A stretch of DNA of 56,558 bases from Kitasatospora papulosa (GCF_000717245.1 NZ_JNYQ01000021.1:1-56558); one strand, 5' to 3'. Positions 43,080 through 53,357 are shown, numbered from the stretch's first letter. Notes: a model not told the origin generated them from the sequence alone. Program-made: numbers and translations.

Positions 43080-45248
43080 AAGTTCTCTCTCTAGGTGAAG
43101 TGATGGAACGCGGACATACGCGCATATCTGCTTCCGCTCGACCCGGCTGCTTTCCTCCGGGGTGAGTGGCCTGAAGTCCGGACCAGCCTCTTGGGCGACG
43201 GTCTTCCAGGGGATCGAGCGGCAGCTCCGGACCAATGAGGAGTCGGTGAAGGTCGGCAGCGGGCGCCGGCTCGGACGATGTCCTCGAGGAAGGCCGCCAA
43301 CCACCGACGGGCCGCAAGCCCGCTGCGCTGCGCGACGGCCCCCGCCATCGCCCCGGATCCTGCGAGCGAATGTGCCGCCGTACCCACCACGTCGGCGGCT
43401 ACGGAACGCCGACCGCTCGACAGCGCCGCTCTGCACGGAAGCAGTGGTGGAGGCTGGGCCGGGAACATCGGGACGTTCTCCACGGACGACCGCTGCTGCG
43501 GCTCTGCCCGCGCCGACGGGCTCCGCGAATGCTCCGTCGGACGGCGGCGTGACGCCGGCCGACCGGTCCAAGCCGTGGCGGGAGACGTCCTTCGCCCGTC
43601 TATGCGGCGATCGACGATCGCCTCTGCCCTCCAGGAGGCCGCCGGGGCACCTGCTGGAGGGCACTTCAAAGCTGGTTTCCAACTTCAACTCTGCTAAGAC
43701 GCAAGAGGTGTTGCTCTCACGGCCACCGGGCTGCGGAGCGATGTGTACTCCAGCGGCCGTGATGCCTACCTTCCGGGCGTACCGCTCCTTCAGGTGGTCC
43801 AAGACCTGCAGTCGGTCCAAGACCCGTGAAGGTCCTTGAGGGTTCCACTTGTTCGGCGAAGAGGTCTTGCGGACGCAAGTGACCGTCATCGGCGCCGTGG
43901 CCAGGGCTCCCAGGGTGCGGTCCTCGTAGTCAGCCGACCGCGGCCGGATGGCCGATGGTGCCCACACGACGCTTCCCCCCGTCCTGCCTCGGCGCTGATG
44001 TCGAGTCTCGATGCGTACGTCCAACTGGGCGCGCTGTCCTGGATGGAGAAGCCTGCAGGCACGGTGGACGGGACGCGTGCGGGCCGTACGCGACGAGTGA
44101 CCGGAGCCCCTGGACACGCGCCCAGTTGGCCCCTTCCGCCGTTCCCCCCCCGCCTGGCCCAGATCCCCCCGTGTCAACGCAGCTTCCCCGTGCGCGCGTC
44201 ATTCGGAAGCCGAAAGCAGAGTGCGCAATGGAGACCGTCTGCGTGCCCTGGCCATCGACTTGGGCATTAGATCATCAACGCTTCTTCGCGAAGTGGGCAT
44301 TCCGTGACCTAGTCGACTGTCACGAATTAATCTCTTTCTCACTTGCGAGATCGAGTTCGTGTGCCGTATGTGCGGATGGTGGGCGGGTGAATCTTTCGTC
44401 GGAACTCGGTTATAAACGGGCCCAACTGACCGACGGTCCGGGGAGTGGGGCGTTCGTGAATGAGGCGGCGATCTCGAGGGATCTGCGAGGGGGGATGCCC
44501 CGATCGCTGCGGCGACGGAGACGGTGACGGTGACGGCGGCAGGCGATGGACGTGGGGCGAGATCAGCGTCTGTGGCGGAGACGAGGTCCGCGTGCTCCCG
44601 GTGCGCCGTGTGCGCGGAGACAGCGCCATTTCGTCGGCGGACTGTCGGCCCTGCTTCTGCAGTCTCCCCACCCCGAGGCCATAGTCGCGGTGTCCGCCCA
44701 TCCGGGCTCCGGGGCGACCTCAGGGGGCAGCTCCAGCGCACCAGCACCTTCCTCACAACCACGATGCGCGGCACAGCCGACAGCGCGTGGTCAGCCCGTG
44801 AGCGAGTCAGAGCTGGGCATGTCCGGAACCACGGTGTGACCGACGAGGGCGTGCCCTACCGGCTGACGCCCCCTTGCGCTCACCGAGTACCTCCTAGCGG
44901 TCGTCGGTGTCACGACGAGGCTCCCCTTCTTTCCCGTGGGCCTCCTCGACGACGGCCCACGTTCATCCCGCCCATCCGATCGCTGAGCCGACCGCCCCGA
45001 CCGATCAGCTGGGAACGCGACTCGTGTCTGGACGGTGACGTCATCCAGCCGCCGCGCGGTCGGCCAGGACGTGGTACGTCGGCCGACCGGCGTGCGAGGG
45101 GAAGCTACGACGCTCTGGCGGCAAAGGCTGGCCCAGCATCGGTTCCGGGGGTGTGGCGGTCATGGTGCGATGACGATGCGGCAAAGCCTGGCCGGACATG
45201 AGTCGACACGGCCCGTCGGACTTGGCGGGCGCCCCAGGACGATCTTGA
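43080..45248. other. Long gap (2.1 kb) without a supported gene
   Basis: Open frames occur on both strands, but none has a convincing start, ribosome site or recognisable family. The stretch around 44260-44420 is clearly less GC-rich than its surroundings. One short frame there (near 44225-44309) ends LGIRSSTLLREVGIP and looks like the tail of a helical DNA-binding protein, perhaps the remnant of a lost gene. Another frame on the minus strand (near 43630-43890; SRVLDRLQVLDHLKERYARKVG) has protein-like composition. The region is probably decayed insertions plus the promoter of the lipoprotein operon. Confidence 0.4.
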
Positions 45249-45671
45249 TCAGCCCAGGAAACTCAGCCGCACCTGCCGGTCCCTGTTGTCGACGTTGGTG
45301 TCCACAAGACAGACCGATTGCCACGTCCCGAGTTCCAGCCTCCCCCTGATCACCGGCAAGGTGGCGTGCGGCGGGACCAGGGCGGGGAGTACGTGGTCGC
45401 GCCCGTGGCCCGGCGTGCCGTGGCGGTGACGCCAGCGGTCGTCGGCGGGGAGCAGGGTCTGCAGGGCGGTGAGGAGGTCGTCGTCACTACCGGCCCCGGT
45501 CTCCAGGATGGCGATTCCGGCCGTCGCGTGGGGTACGAAGATGTTGAGCAGGCCGTCCCTGTCGTGGGAGGCGCGGGCGAGGAACTGCGTGCAGTCGTCG
45601 GTCAGGTCCAGGACCGTCTCGGTCCGTCCTGTGGTGACGTTCAGTACGTGCGTGGTGAAGGTATCGGGCAT
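45249..45671 (-). CDS. YjbQ/UPF0047 family protein
   Basis: The 140-residue protein is a complete member of the YjbQ (UPF0047) family, sometimes annotated as secondary thiamine-phosphate synthase. Conserved features are FVPHATAGIAILE, HGTPGHGRDHVLPALVPP with its metal-type His residues, and LGTWQSVCLVDTN. The true cellular role of the family is unsettled. It is a single gene, divergent from the flavoprotein gene with an 85-base gap between them. Confidence 0.93.
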   Translation of the reverse strand: MPDTFTTHVLNVTTGRTETVLDLTDDCTQFLARASHDRDGLLNIFVPHATAGIAILETGAGSDDDLLTALQTLLPADDRWRHRHGTPGHGRDHVLPALVPPHATLPVIRGRLELGTWQSVCLVDTNVDNRDRQVRLSFLG

Positions 45672-45756
45672 GACTCTATTGTGTCGTCGGCCCGTGCTGT
45701 CGGCCCGGTGGATAGGGCCCGGGAAGATTCGGAGCCTTTCACGGGTTGGTAGAACA

Positions 45757-46839
45757 GTGAACTATTCCAGGACGCGCGAGCTCGACGTGGTGGTCATCGG
45801 TGCCGGGCAGGCGGGGCTGTCCGCCGCCTACCATCTGCGGCGCATCGGGCTCCTGCCCGGCGAGAACTTCGTGGTCCTGGACCACGCGCCCCGGCCGGGT
45901 GGAGCCTGGCAGTTCCGGTGGCCCTCGCTCACGTACGGCAAGGTGCACGGTATGCACTCCCTGCCCGGTATGGAGCTGACGGGCGCTGACGACGACCGCC
46001 CCTCCTCCGAGGTGATCGGTGCGTACTTCGAGGCGTACGAGCGCCGCTTCGACCTCCAGGTGCACCGTCCCGTAGAGGTGAGCGCCGTGCGCGAGGGCCA
46101 AGAGGGCAGGCTGCTCGTCGAGACCTCCGAGGGCACCTACGCCTCCCGCGCGCTGATCAGCGCCACCGGCACCTGGGACCGGCCGTTCTGGCCCCGCTAT
46201 CCGGGCCAGGAGACCTTCAAGGGCCGGCAACTGCACACGGCTGACTACCCCGGGCCCGAGGAGTTCGCCGGCCTGAAGGTGGTGGTGGTCGGCGGGGGCG
46301 CATCGGGCACTCAGCACTTGATGGAGATCGCCGAGGTGGCGGCGGAGACGTACTGGGTGACACGGCGTCCTCCGGTGTTCCGCGAGGGACCGTTCGGCAT
46401 GGAGCAGGGACGCGCCGCCGTGGCCATGGTGGAGGAGCGGGTACGCCGTGGACTCCCGCCACAGAGCGTGGTGAGTGTGACCGGACTGCCACTCAACGAC
46501 GCCGTCCGGCGCGCCCGCGAACAGGGGGTACTCGACCGGCTCCCGATGTTCGAGCGGATCACCCCGGGCGGGGTGGCCTGGGCCGACGGCCGGTCGGTGG
46601 AGGCCGACGTGATCCTGTGGGCGACCGGCTTCCGGGCCGCCGTCGACCACCTGGCGCCACTGCGACTCCGCGAGCCCGGCGGGGGCATACGCGTCGAGGA
46701 CACGAGGGCCGTACGCGACGGGCGCGTGCACCTCGTCGGCTACGGACCGTCCGCCAGCACCATCGGAGCCAACCGTGCCGGACGGGCGGCCGCGCGTTCG
46801 GTGAGCCGGCTGCTGGAATCGCACGGCGTGCCGGCCTGA
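45757..46839 (+). CDS. FAD-dependent monooxygenase-like oxidoreductase
   Basis: The 360-residue protein belongs to the flavin-containing monooxygenase/TrkA-like group. The N-terminal FAD-binding GAGQAGLSAA and the second nucleotide-binding VVVGGGASGTQHL (near residue 170) are clear, and ATGFR near residue 290 matches the conserved ATG motif. Such enzymes oxygenate soft nucleophiles or ketones with NADPH. The substrate is unknown. The start is the GTG at 45757. The upstream frame has no homology, and the ribosome site is weak. A strong terminator follows. Confidence 0.88.
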   Translation: MNYSRTRELDVVVIGAGQAGLSAAYHLRRIGLLPGENFVVLDHAPRPGGAWQFRWPSLTYGKVHGMHSLPGMELTGADDDRPSSEVIGAYFEAYERRFDLQVHRPVEVSAVREGQEGRLLVETSEGTYASRALISATGTWDRPFWPRYPGQETFKGRQLHTADYPGPEEFAGLKVVVVGGGASGTQHLMEIAEVAAETYWVTRRPPVFREGPFGMEQGRAAVAMVEERVRRGLPPQSVVSVTGLPLNDAVRRAREQGVLDRLPMFERITPGGVAWADGRSVEADVILWATGFRAAVDHLAPLRLREPGGGIRVEDTRAVRDGRVHLVGYGPSASTIGANRAGRAAARSVSRLLESHGVPA

Positions 46840-46872
46840 CCGGCAGCCGGGTCCAGCGACCCAGGCAACAGA

Positions 46873-46903
46873 GCCGGGCGGCCCACGTGCTTGGCCGCCC
46901 GGC
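46873..46903 (+). terminator. Terminator of the flavoprotein gene
   Basis: A perfect 11-bp stem (GCCGGGCGGCC/GGCCGCCCGGC) with a nine-base loop begins 34 bases past the stop codon. Confidence 0.75.
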
Positions 46904-47340
46904 CGAGCAGCACCAGGTACCACCGCATCACCGGAACACGGGAGCGGATGCTCGCCCGAAGATGTCCGCGTTCCAACTTTTGGTTGCCCGTCCCCCTTCC
47001 GGCGGCTGATGCTTACTGAGGGCGTACGGGCGGCTATAGAACGTTACGGCGCATGTCTCACAGATGCACCACGCAGCAGGTTTATCGATCACGAGCGTTG
47101 TTGACACGAGGGCCTTGATCAAAGGCGAAGACCTCAGGTGTGGTGGAGCCGTCTAGGAGGGGACACCGCCGGCAGCAGCCGGGGCAGCGGCAAAGCCCAT
47201 CGTGAGCAGGGCGTGGCAGCTCGCCGGCGTACCTCCGTTTCACGCACCGAGTACCCACAAGACCGCTGTACCCCATGTGATGAACTGTGTTCCGGTTTCG
47301 AGGCTTTGAGCCCGTACCGAACAAGAGAATGGGAGGGACC
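46904..47340. other. Gap without a supported gene, holds the xylanase promoter
   Basis: No frame here is convincing. A TTGACA hexamer lies at about 47099, some 240 bases before the xylanase start, and could be a -35 element. I saw no clear -10 or operator. Confidence 0.35.
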
Positions 47341-49083
47341 GTGGACCTTGGTAGGGGGACGTGGCGGCGGCTGACCGCCGTGGCGCTCGTCATGGCAGTG
47401 GCGGCCGGGTGTACGAGGCAGGGCGAAAGCGCGGGTGGCGGAAACGACGAAGACCTGCTGCGGAACCACGACTGGACGCAGATGCCGGGCACCATCGCGC
47501 GGAACGACATCCTGCGGATCAGCGCATTGGATCGGCACATCGTGGAGCAAGACTCCTCCGGCGGCCAGCCCAACCCCCCGCTGAACCTGGCCGGCCCGCA
47601 TCTCAGATCCGACGGCGACTTCACCGTCACCGCGCGCATGTCCGGTGTGGGCGACGGCGGCGGCGACTCATGGCTGCGGCTGTACGGACAAGTACCCGTC
47701 ATCTACGACGAGTGGCGGCAGGAACGGCCCTCACTCCGCGTCGGCGTGACCGCCGGTGGACGAGTGAAGGTACAGATATGGGACGGCGAGGGCGATGAGC
47801 CGGCCACCTCCAAGGAATTCGACTGCGGTTGCTCCGGGACGGTCACGGTCGCCGTGTCGAGCATCGGTGACACCTTCCGCGTGAAAGCCGACGGGCGGCG
47901 GCTGGGAACCGTGCAGGACCCGGGAGTGTTCGCCGAGGGCACTGTCTGGTTCGGCCTGGAGGCAGACGCGAGCACACACGAACGCCGCGAGGGATGGCGT
48001 CTGACGCAGCTGATCGCACGGGCAGAGAGCGGTGACTCGCTCCGCGTGATCAAGGCGCCGCAGCTACGCCAGGAGCAGTCCGACGACTCGCTGCGTGCGC
48101 GGGCCGCAGAAGTAGGGCGGCCGTTCGACGTCGGCACCGCGCTGGCCGAGAACCCGCTGCTCACCGACTCGCGCTACCGGTCGCTCGCGGGCAGTCAGTT
48201 CTCCATGCTTACTCCGGAGAACGCGTTCAAGCCACAGTTCCTCCACCCACGCCGGGGCGTCTACGACTTCCGTGACGCGGACCTACTCGTTCGCTTCGCC
48301 CGCGCAAACGACATGAAGGTGCATGCGCACACCCTCGTCTGGCACGAGGCTCTGCCCGACTGGATGCGGGAGAACGACGACCCCGAGGAGGTGCGCCGGA
48401 CCATGCTCCGGCACATCGCCACGGTTGCGGGGCACTTCAAGGGAAAGGTCGCGGAATGGGATGTGGTCAACGAGCCCATGTCCGACGACGAGAAGAGCTA
48501 CACCAACGGGGATCTAGGTCTGCGCTCCGAGCAGAGCCCGTGGTTCGAGGCCATGGGGGAGGAGTACATCGACGAGGCGTTCAGGGCCGCCCACCGGGCC
48601 GATCCGCAGGCACGGCTGTTCCTCAACGAGTACGGGGTCGAGGAGGAAGGCGAGCGGTGGGACGCTCTCTACGATCTGGTCACGCGGCTCAAGGAACGCG
48701 GCGTACCGATCGACGGCGTGGGTTTCCAGAACCACGAGTACGCACCTGGCGACCGCATCGACCCGGAGACCTTCCGCAGCCATGTACGGGATCTGGCGGA
48801 GCTCGGGGTTCAGGCGCGGGTGTCGGAGATGGACGTCCCCGTAGGCGAGGACGAGGAGGACGGGCGGCAGATCCAGGCTGATGAGATGGCGGGCAAGCTG
48901 CGGGTCTGCCTGGAGGAGCCGAACTGCACATCGTTCTCCACATGGGGATTCACCGACCGGTACGGTTCCACCGCCGACACCAAGATCTACCCTCCGCGCA
49001 CGGCCGATTCCCTGCCGTGGGACGCGGCCCTGCGGCCGAAGCCGGCGTACGAACGCCTGCTCGATGCCTTTGACGAGGCGTGA
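47341..49083 (+). CDS. Endo-1,4-beta-xylanase lipoprotein, glycoside hydrolase family 10
   Basis: The 580-residue protein would be anchored outside the membrane: the signal ends with the lipobox VAAGC, so Cys24 would be lipidated. Residues 70-225 form a concanavalin-like beta sandwich that may bind substrate. A GH10 barrel follows: ENAFKPQFLHP, HTLVWH, the acid/base Glu in WDVVNEP near 377 and the nucleophile Glu in VSEMDV near 495, ending with TWGFTDRY. It hydrolyses xylan at the cell surface. GH10 enzymes fused to a lipobox are less common than freely secreted ones. I took the GTG behind GGGAGG as start; an ATG at 47329 would add only four residues. Confidence 0.92.
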   Translation: MDLGRGTWRRLTAVALVMAVAAGCTRQGESAGGGNDEDLLRNHDWTQMPGTIARNDILRISALDRHIVEQDSSGGQPNPPLNLAGPHLRSDGDFTVTARMSGVGDGGGDSWLRLYGQVPVIYDEWRQERPSLRVGVTAGGRVKVQIWDGEGDEPATSKEFDCGCSGTVTVAVSSIGDTFRVKADGRRLGTVQDPGVFAEGTVWFGLEADASTHERREGWRLTQLIARAESGDSLRVIKAPQLRQEQSDDSLRARAAEVGRPFDVGTALAENPLLTDSRYRSLAGSQFSMLTPENAFKPQFLHPRRGVYDFRDADLLVRFARANDMKVHAHTLVWHEALPDWMRENDDPEEVRRTMLRHIATVAGHFKGKVAEWDVVNEPMSDDEKSYTNGDLGLRSEQSPWFEAMGEEYIDEAFRAAHRADPQARLFLNEYGVEEEGERWDALYDLVTRLKERGVPIDGVGFQNHEYAPGDRIDPETFRSHVRDLAELGVQARVSEMDVPVGEDEEDGRQIQADEMAGKLRVCLEEPNCTSFSTWGFTDRYGSTADTKIYPPRTADSLPWDAALRPKPAYERLLDAFDEA

Positions 49084-49320
49084 GGAACCAGATACTCGGG
49101 GCCTCGACCCGCCCCCACTCTCAGCCCGCGTCACGAAAACGGTCCACCGGCACTGCTGCCGGCGGGCCTCACCAAACTTCGAGGTGAAAAGTTCCGCGTC
49201 AAGGGCGGTGGCACCCTGGCGGGTGCTGCTGCTCGGTGTGGCAGGAGTCCGCCTTGTCGGCCAGGACCACCTTTGGCTTTGTGCGGGGCCGTCCTCGCCG
49301 TCGAGGGATGCGGAGGAGGG

Positions 49321-49476
49321 CTAGACGTGAATGGAGGCGGGTTCGTCACCGACCTGTCCGGCGGTGAGCACGAAAGCCAGTAGCCGGCATTGAGCGTCGG
49401 AGGCGAGTTGGATCTTTGTGGTCAGTCCGCCGCAGGACCTGCCGATGGCGTGGTCTGCCGGTTCGACTGGTCGGGC
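49321..49476 (-). pseudogene. IS5-family transposase fragment
   Basis: About 50 codons read GRSCGGLTTKIQLASDA and continue to FVLTAGQVGDEPA, the conserved start of the DDE domain of IS5-type transposases. The normal continuation and both ends are missing, so it is a dead remnant. It lies between the xylanase and the HEAT-like gene. Confidence 0.75.
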
Positions 49477-49529
49477 CCGGCGGACATCGCGTGGCGGGTC
49501 ATCACCCGGATCGGGCAAGGTGCCGGGTG

Positions 49530-50753
49530 ATGAACTACGAGTACGAGATGTCATATGCCCTCCCTGACTCCGTCGAGGGTCTGCTGCAACGCGGGCGTGG
49601 CCTGGGTGTGGTGCGAGCGCTCCGGGCCCCGCGGGAGTCTGCCGCGTTCGTGTACGACGGGATCCGCCGTGACTGGCTGTGGGACCAGTCCGACGAGCGG
49701 TCCGTGTATCTGGCGCGGCTGGTCTGTGATCTGGACCTGTCTCCCATGCCGGTCGTGAACATGCTGGCGGGGGACGAGGAGGCCTGCCTGCGGGCCTGCG
49801 GGGTGTTGGAACTGCTGGCTCTCGCCGGATCGGTCGAAGCCAAGGACGGCTTGCGGGCGTATGTCCGCAAAGGTGAGCACTGGGTGCGTGTACTGGAGCG
49901 GATGTCAGTCGGCTGGCCACCGGAGTGGTGGGAAGACCTCGGTGACGTCGCACGCGTCCGGATGAGCGCTGAAGCCCAACTTCCGTGGCACTCCGAGCCC
50001 TGGACGCGGTTCGGTATCGCGGTCCAGAGCCAGCCGCTCGTTCCGCGGCCGTCACTGAACGGGCTCAGCACCGCAGAACTCCTTCGTCTGCTCTCCGGCA
50101 GCCACACGGGAGACCACACGAAGATCGACGCGCTGCGCGCCCTGAATGCCCGAAAGCCTGCTGAGGAGCTGATCCCGCTGGTGCCCTGGTTGGGCATGTC
50201 CAACGGCCTGCGCCCCTTGCCCATGCTCGGCCGGGCCGTCCGGCGCTTGGGCACGCTCGCCGTACCGGCGGCGCACGGCTGGGCCCAGGCGGAGCGCCCC
50301 TGGCTGGCTCTGCTCGGTACGGAGATCCTGGCCGACCATCCCGGGCCGGAGGCCTTGCCCGGCCTGGTGAACGAGCTCGCCGAACAGTGGGCGGCGCAAG
50401 ACTGGTGCGGACCGGGCCAGACGGCCCGGCGCCTGGCCCGGTTCGGACCTGACGCCGCCGGGGCCGTCCCCTACCTCCGGCGCTTCTGGCTCCACACCCC
50501 GCATTCGTACGAGCGGACCGCCTACCTGCAGGCCCTGGCTGCCATCAGCGGGGACGACGGCTTGGAGCACATCTATACCGAGTCCCTCTGGGACTGCCAG
50601 AAAACAACGCGACTGCTGGGGATCACCTCGGCACCCACGATCCCGGAGACACTGGACCGGCTCGCCGTACTGCGCGATGACCCGATGGAGACGACCGAGG
50701 TGAGAGCCGCGGCCGGAACGAGGCTGGCTGCCCCGGACGGCCGACTGTCTTGA
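49530..50753 (+). CDS. HEAT-repeat-like protein of unknown function
   Basis: The 407-residue protein is almost entirely helical, with repeated units such as PAEELIPLVPWLG, PMLGRAVRRLGTLAVPAAHGW and AAGAVPYLRRFW that look like HEAT-type helical hairpins. No catalytic motif, signal or membrane segment is visible. It probably mediates protein contacts. The ATG at 49530 lies a few bases after AAGGTG. It stands alone, with a transposase fragment upstream. Confidence 0.65.
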   Translation: MNYEYEMSYALPDSVEGLLQRGRGLGVVRALRAPRESAAFVYDGIRRDWLWDQSDERSVYLARLVCDLDLSPMPVVNMLAGDEEACLRACGVLELLALAGSVEAKDGLRAYVRKGEHWVRVLERMSVGWPPEWWEDLGDVARVRMSAEAQLPWHSEPWTRFGIAVQSQPLVPRPSLNGLSTAELLRLLSGSHTGDHTKIDALRALNARKPAEELIPLVPWLGMSNGLRPLPMLGRAVRRLGTLAVPAAHGWAQAERPWLALLGTEILADHPGPEALPGLVNELAEQWAAQDWCGPGQTARRLARFGPDAAGAVPYLRRFWLHTPHSYERTAYLQALAAISGDDGLEHIYTESLWDCQKTTRLLGITSAPTIPETLDRLAVLRDDPMETTEVRAAAGTRLAAPDGRLS

Positions 50754-51174
50754 CCCTGTTCGAACGAGCAAGCCCGACCATCCAGGGCGCCTCCCGTTTT
50801 CGGGCTCTGGCTCACTTTCCGTGGAGCATGCACGCTGAGTGGCGGGCTTGAGGCGAGCGGGCCCTGGGGAAGCGACCCTGAACAGGCCGGTACCGCGGGC
50901 GGTGTAGCTGACACGCGACCCGTGAAGGACGTCACTACGGGACCGTCCTGGTCGACGTCGAAAGCCGGTGTCCACTGGATCTGCTGCCCGATCGGGCTTC
51001 CTCTTCGCCGAAGGCGCCACGGCCCGGGCACCACAAGCGCTTCGGGTCGCGGACAGGTGGCAACTTCGGCACAACCTGAGGGAGGCCGCCGAGCGGTGCC
51101 TTGCAGCCACTGCGGAGACGTCGGTCCATGACGGACGGCCACTGGTGGGCGGTACTGACACGGCTTCCGATCGG
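50754..51174. other. Gap without a supported gene
   Basis: No frame here resembles a protein, and I saw no strong hairpin. It separates the HEAT-like gene from the converging TPR fragment. Confidence 0.4.
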
Positions 51175-52470
51175 TCAGCGGTGGCGGAGCTTCTCCAGGG
51201 CGTCGGCGAGAGCGGCGCGGGTGACCGGGAGGGCGGGGTGGTCCAGGCCGAGCAGTTCCTCCTCGTCGGCCAGCAGCTCGGTGAGTTCGGTCGCGGCGCG
51301 GGCCGGTTCGCCGGCGGCCGTACGCCAACGGGCCAGGTCCATGCGGGTGCCCAGGGTGTGAGGATGCTCCGGGCCTATCACGCGCAGGCGGTCGACGAGG
51401 AGCGGCCCCAGTAGGGCGACGGCCTGAGCGGGGTCGCCCTCGCGTCCGGTCCAGTCGGCGATGCGGGCGCGGGTGGCGAAGGTGTCGAGACCTTCGGGGT
51501 CGTCGACCTGTTGGACTTCGAGGAGCTCCCGCAGGGCGGCGAGCGCGCTCGCCACGTCGCCGAGTTCTCCTCGGTGGTGCATGGCGGCCGAGCGGGCGCA
51601 CAGGACGTCCGGATGGTCGGGGCCGAGGCGGGCCTCGGCCTCGCGCCAGGCGGCCTCGTGCAGGGCCAGGGCTCCGGCGTGGTCTCCGGAGGCCGAAAGG
51701 AAGTTGGCGAGGTGGTTGCGGTTGCTGATGGTGTCGCGGTCGGCGGCCCGTCCAAGGCTGATGCGCAGTTCGTACAGGTACTTCAGTTCGGTGACGGCCG
51801 CGTGAGGGGCACCGGCCGCGCCCTGCCAGACGGCGGCGCTCTGGCGGGTCTGGAGCAGGCTGCGGTGGTCGGACGGGTACAGGCGGTCCTGGTCCGCGTA
51901 GAGAGAGGCGTAGGCGCGGGCCGCGCCGGCGGGGTCGCCCGCCTTGGCCTGCCACCAGGCGAGGTGTCCCCGGGTGTCAAGGCTGATCTCGTCGTCCGGT
52001 GCGAAGCGGGCGTCGACGACTTCGTGCAGGCGGCGGAAGTGGCGCAGCGCCGCGCTCGCCTGGCCGGAGTCGCCGAGGCTGTGGCCCACGCGGTAGAGGA
52101 CGGGGTGGGGCACGGGGGTGAGTAGCTCGTCCTGGGCGTGGCCTGCGAGGGCGAAGGCGTTGGCGCGCAGGGCTCGGTCGAGGCGGGCGGGGAGTTGCGG
52201 GGCCCGCCAGCCTTCGACGAGGGCCTGGGCGGCGGAGCCCGCGGCGGCACGGCGTTCGGGTGGGTCCAGTAGGTCACGGGTTGCGTGTTGGGTCAGGGAG
52301 TGGATGCGTATTGCCTTGCCGGCGAGCGCGCCGACCGGGTCGGCGCCGGAGTCTGGCTCCGTGCGGGGGGTGGTGGTGGCGGTGGTGTCGACGGAGAGCA
52401 GGCTCAGGCGTCGCAGATTGTGCACCGCGTCGTGGACCTCGTCGCGGGCTGCGGCCTCGGAGGGGTGAGG
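51175..52470 (-). pseudogene. 5'-truncated TPR/NB-ARC-type protein (C-terminal part)
   Basis: About 430 codons encode TPR-like helical repeats with characteristic landmarks: LLQTRQSAAVW, RDTISNRNHLANFL, LGPDHPDVLCAR and IGPEHPHTLGTRMDLARW. Just before these come IRIHSLTQHATRDLL and VHNLRRLSLLSV. These normally join the repeats to an NB-ARC (STAND) ATPase in Streptomyces regulators. The ATPase half is absent: upstream of about 52470 the DNA belongs to an oppositely oriented gene. A GTG at 52425 could still drive a 416-residue product, so a functional TPR-only protein is possible. A recombination scar is the simpler reading. Confidence 0.65.
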
Positions 52471-52482
52471 GGGGAGTGGGCC

Positions 52483-53217
52483 ATGGCAGCCGACATCACG
52501 GCGGAAATGTTCCTGAAGGCCTTCAACAGTGTGGGTGGCGACAGCAGCGCTGCGGCGCGGGCGGTGACGAACTACAAGACCCTGTCGGGTTGGCGAGCGT
52601 CCCAGATCGCACAGGTGGCGGCCGCCAGCGCGGCCGCGATGGCGATACCGGTCGCCCACATCGCCACGCTGGCCGCCGACTTCGCCGTCCTGCTGCGCAA
52701 GATGGCCGTCTGTGCCTGGGGCATCGGCTACAAACTGGGCGCCGTGGTGGAGGCCGAGGAAGACCTGGCGATCATCCTGGGACTGTGGTCGGGGGCGGTG
52801 GAACGGGACGCCCTGAGCGTCACGGCGGCCGCCTTGGGCGGCGCGGCGGGCCTGATCGCCCTCAACGCGGCCTACCCGACGTTCGCGCAGGCCGTGATGA
52901 CGCAGGTCCTGACGCAGGGCGGGCACACGGTGGTGACCGCGGTGGCTGGGAAGGTGGCCGGAAAGGGTGGGGGCAAGATGGCGGCGAAGCTGACCAAGCC
53001 GCTCCTTCAAATGAAGGCGCACGCGATAGCGCTGAAGTTCTCGCTGATGCTCGGCTCGAAGGCGGTCACGGGCATCGTGCCGTTCCTCGGAGCGGTGGCC
53101 GGGGGCGCGATCAACGCCCACTTCGTCAACAAGTTCGCCGACGCCGCCGAGACGTACAACCGGGCCAAGCTCGCATACCCCGGCGGGCCGGCCGGGGACG
53201 TTCGCGTCCCGGTGTAG
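52483..53217 (+). CDS. EcsC-like or membrane-associated protein, function unknown
   Basis: The 244-residue protein has hydrophobic, Ala/Gly-rich helices (AAAMAIPVAHIATLAADFAV; LSVTAAALGGAAGLIAL). It ends in a stretch like the EcsC family: GSKAVTGIVPFLGAVAGGAIN followed by FVNKFADAAETY. It probably associates with membranes. EcsC-like proteins have no settled function. The ATG has GGGGAG upstream; an in-frame GTG at 52465 is an alternative. Its 5' end lies within a few bases of where the truncated TPR gene loses homology. Confidence 0.55.
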   Translation: MAADITAEMFLKAFNSVGGDSSAAARAVTNYKTLSGWRASQIAQVAAASAAAMAIPVAHIATLAADFAVLLRKMAVCAWGIGYKLGAVVEAEEDLAIILGLWSGAVERDALSVTAAALGGAAGLIALNAAYPTFAQAVMTQVLTQGGHTVVTAVAGKVAGKGGGKMAAKLTKPLLQMKAHAIALKFSLMLGSKAVTGIVPFLGAVAGGAINAHFVNKFADAAETYNRAKLAYPGGPAGDVRVPV

Positions 53218-53357
53218 ACGGCGTGCTGCCGCCCGCGCGAGCTTGGCGACGGAAAGGGGCGCCCCACCCGTGACCGCGCCCGCAGTTGATCGTTGCCCAG
53301 CCGTAATGGCGGCCGTAGCCGTGGAGGCCGACGAACGTGGACAGGACAGAGAAGCTG

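Noticed and set aside
43162..43839. Plus-strand gene in the 2.1-kb gap
   Set aside because: It has no ribosome site or recognisable motif, and its composition is Arg/Pro/Ala noise.
44524..45201. Plus-strand gene ahead of the YjbQ gene
   Set aside because: The translation is low-complexity with no family resemblance, and the opposite strand has an equally long random frame.
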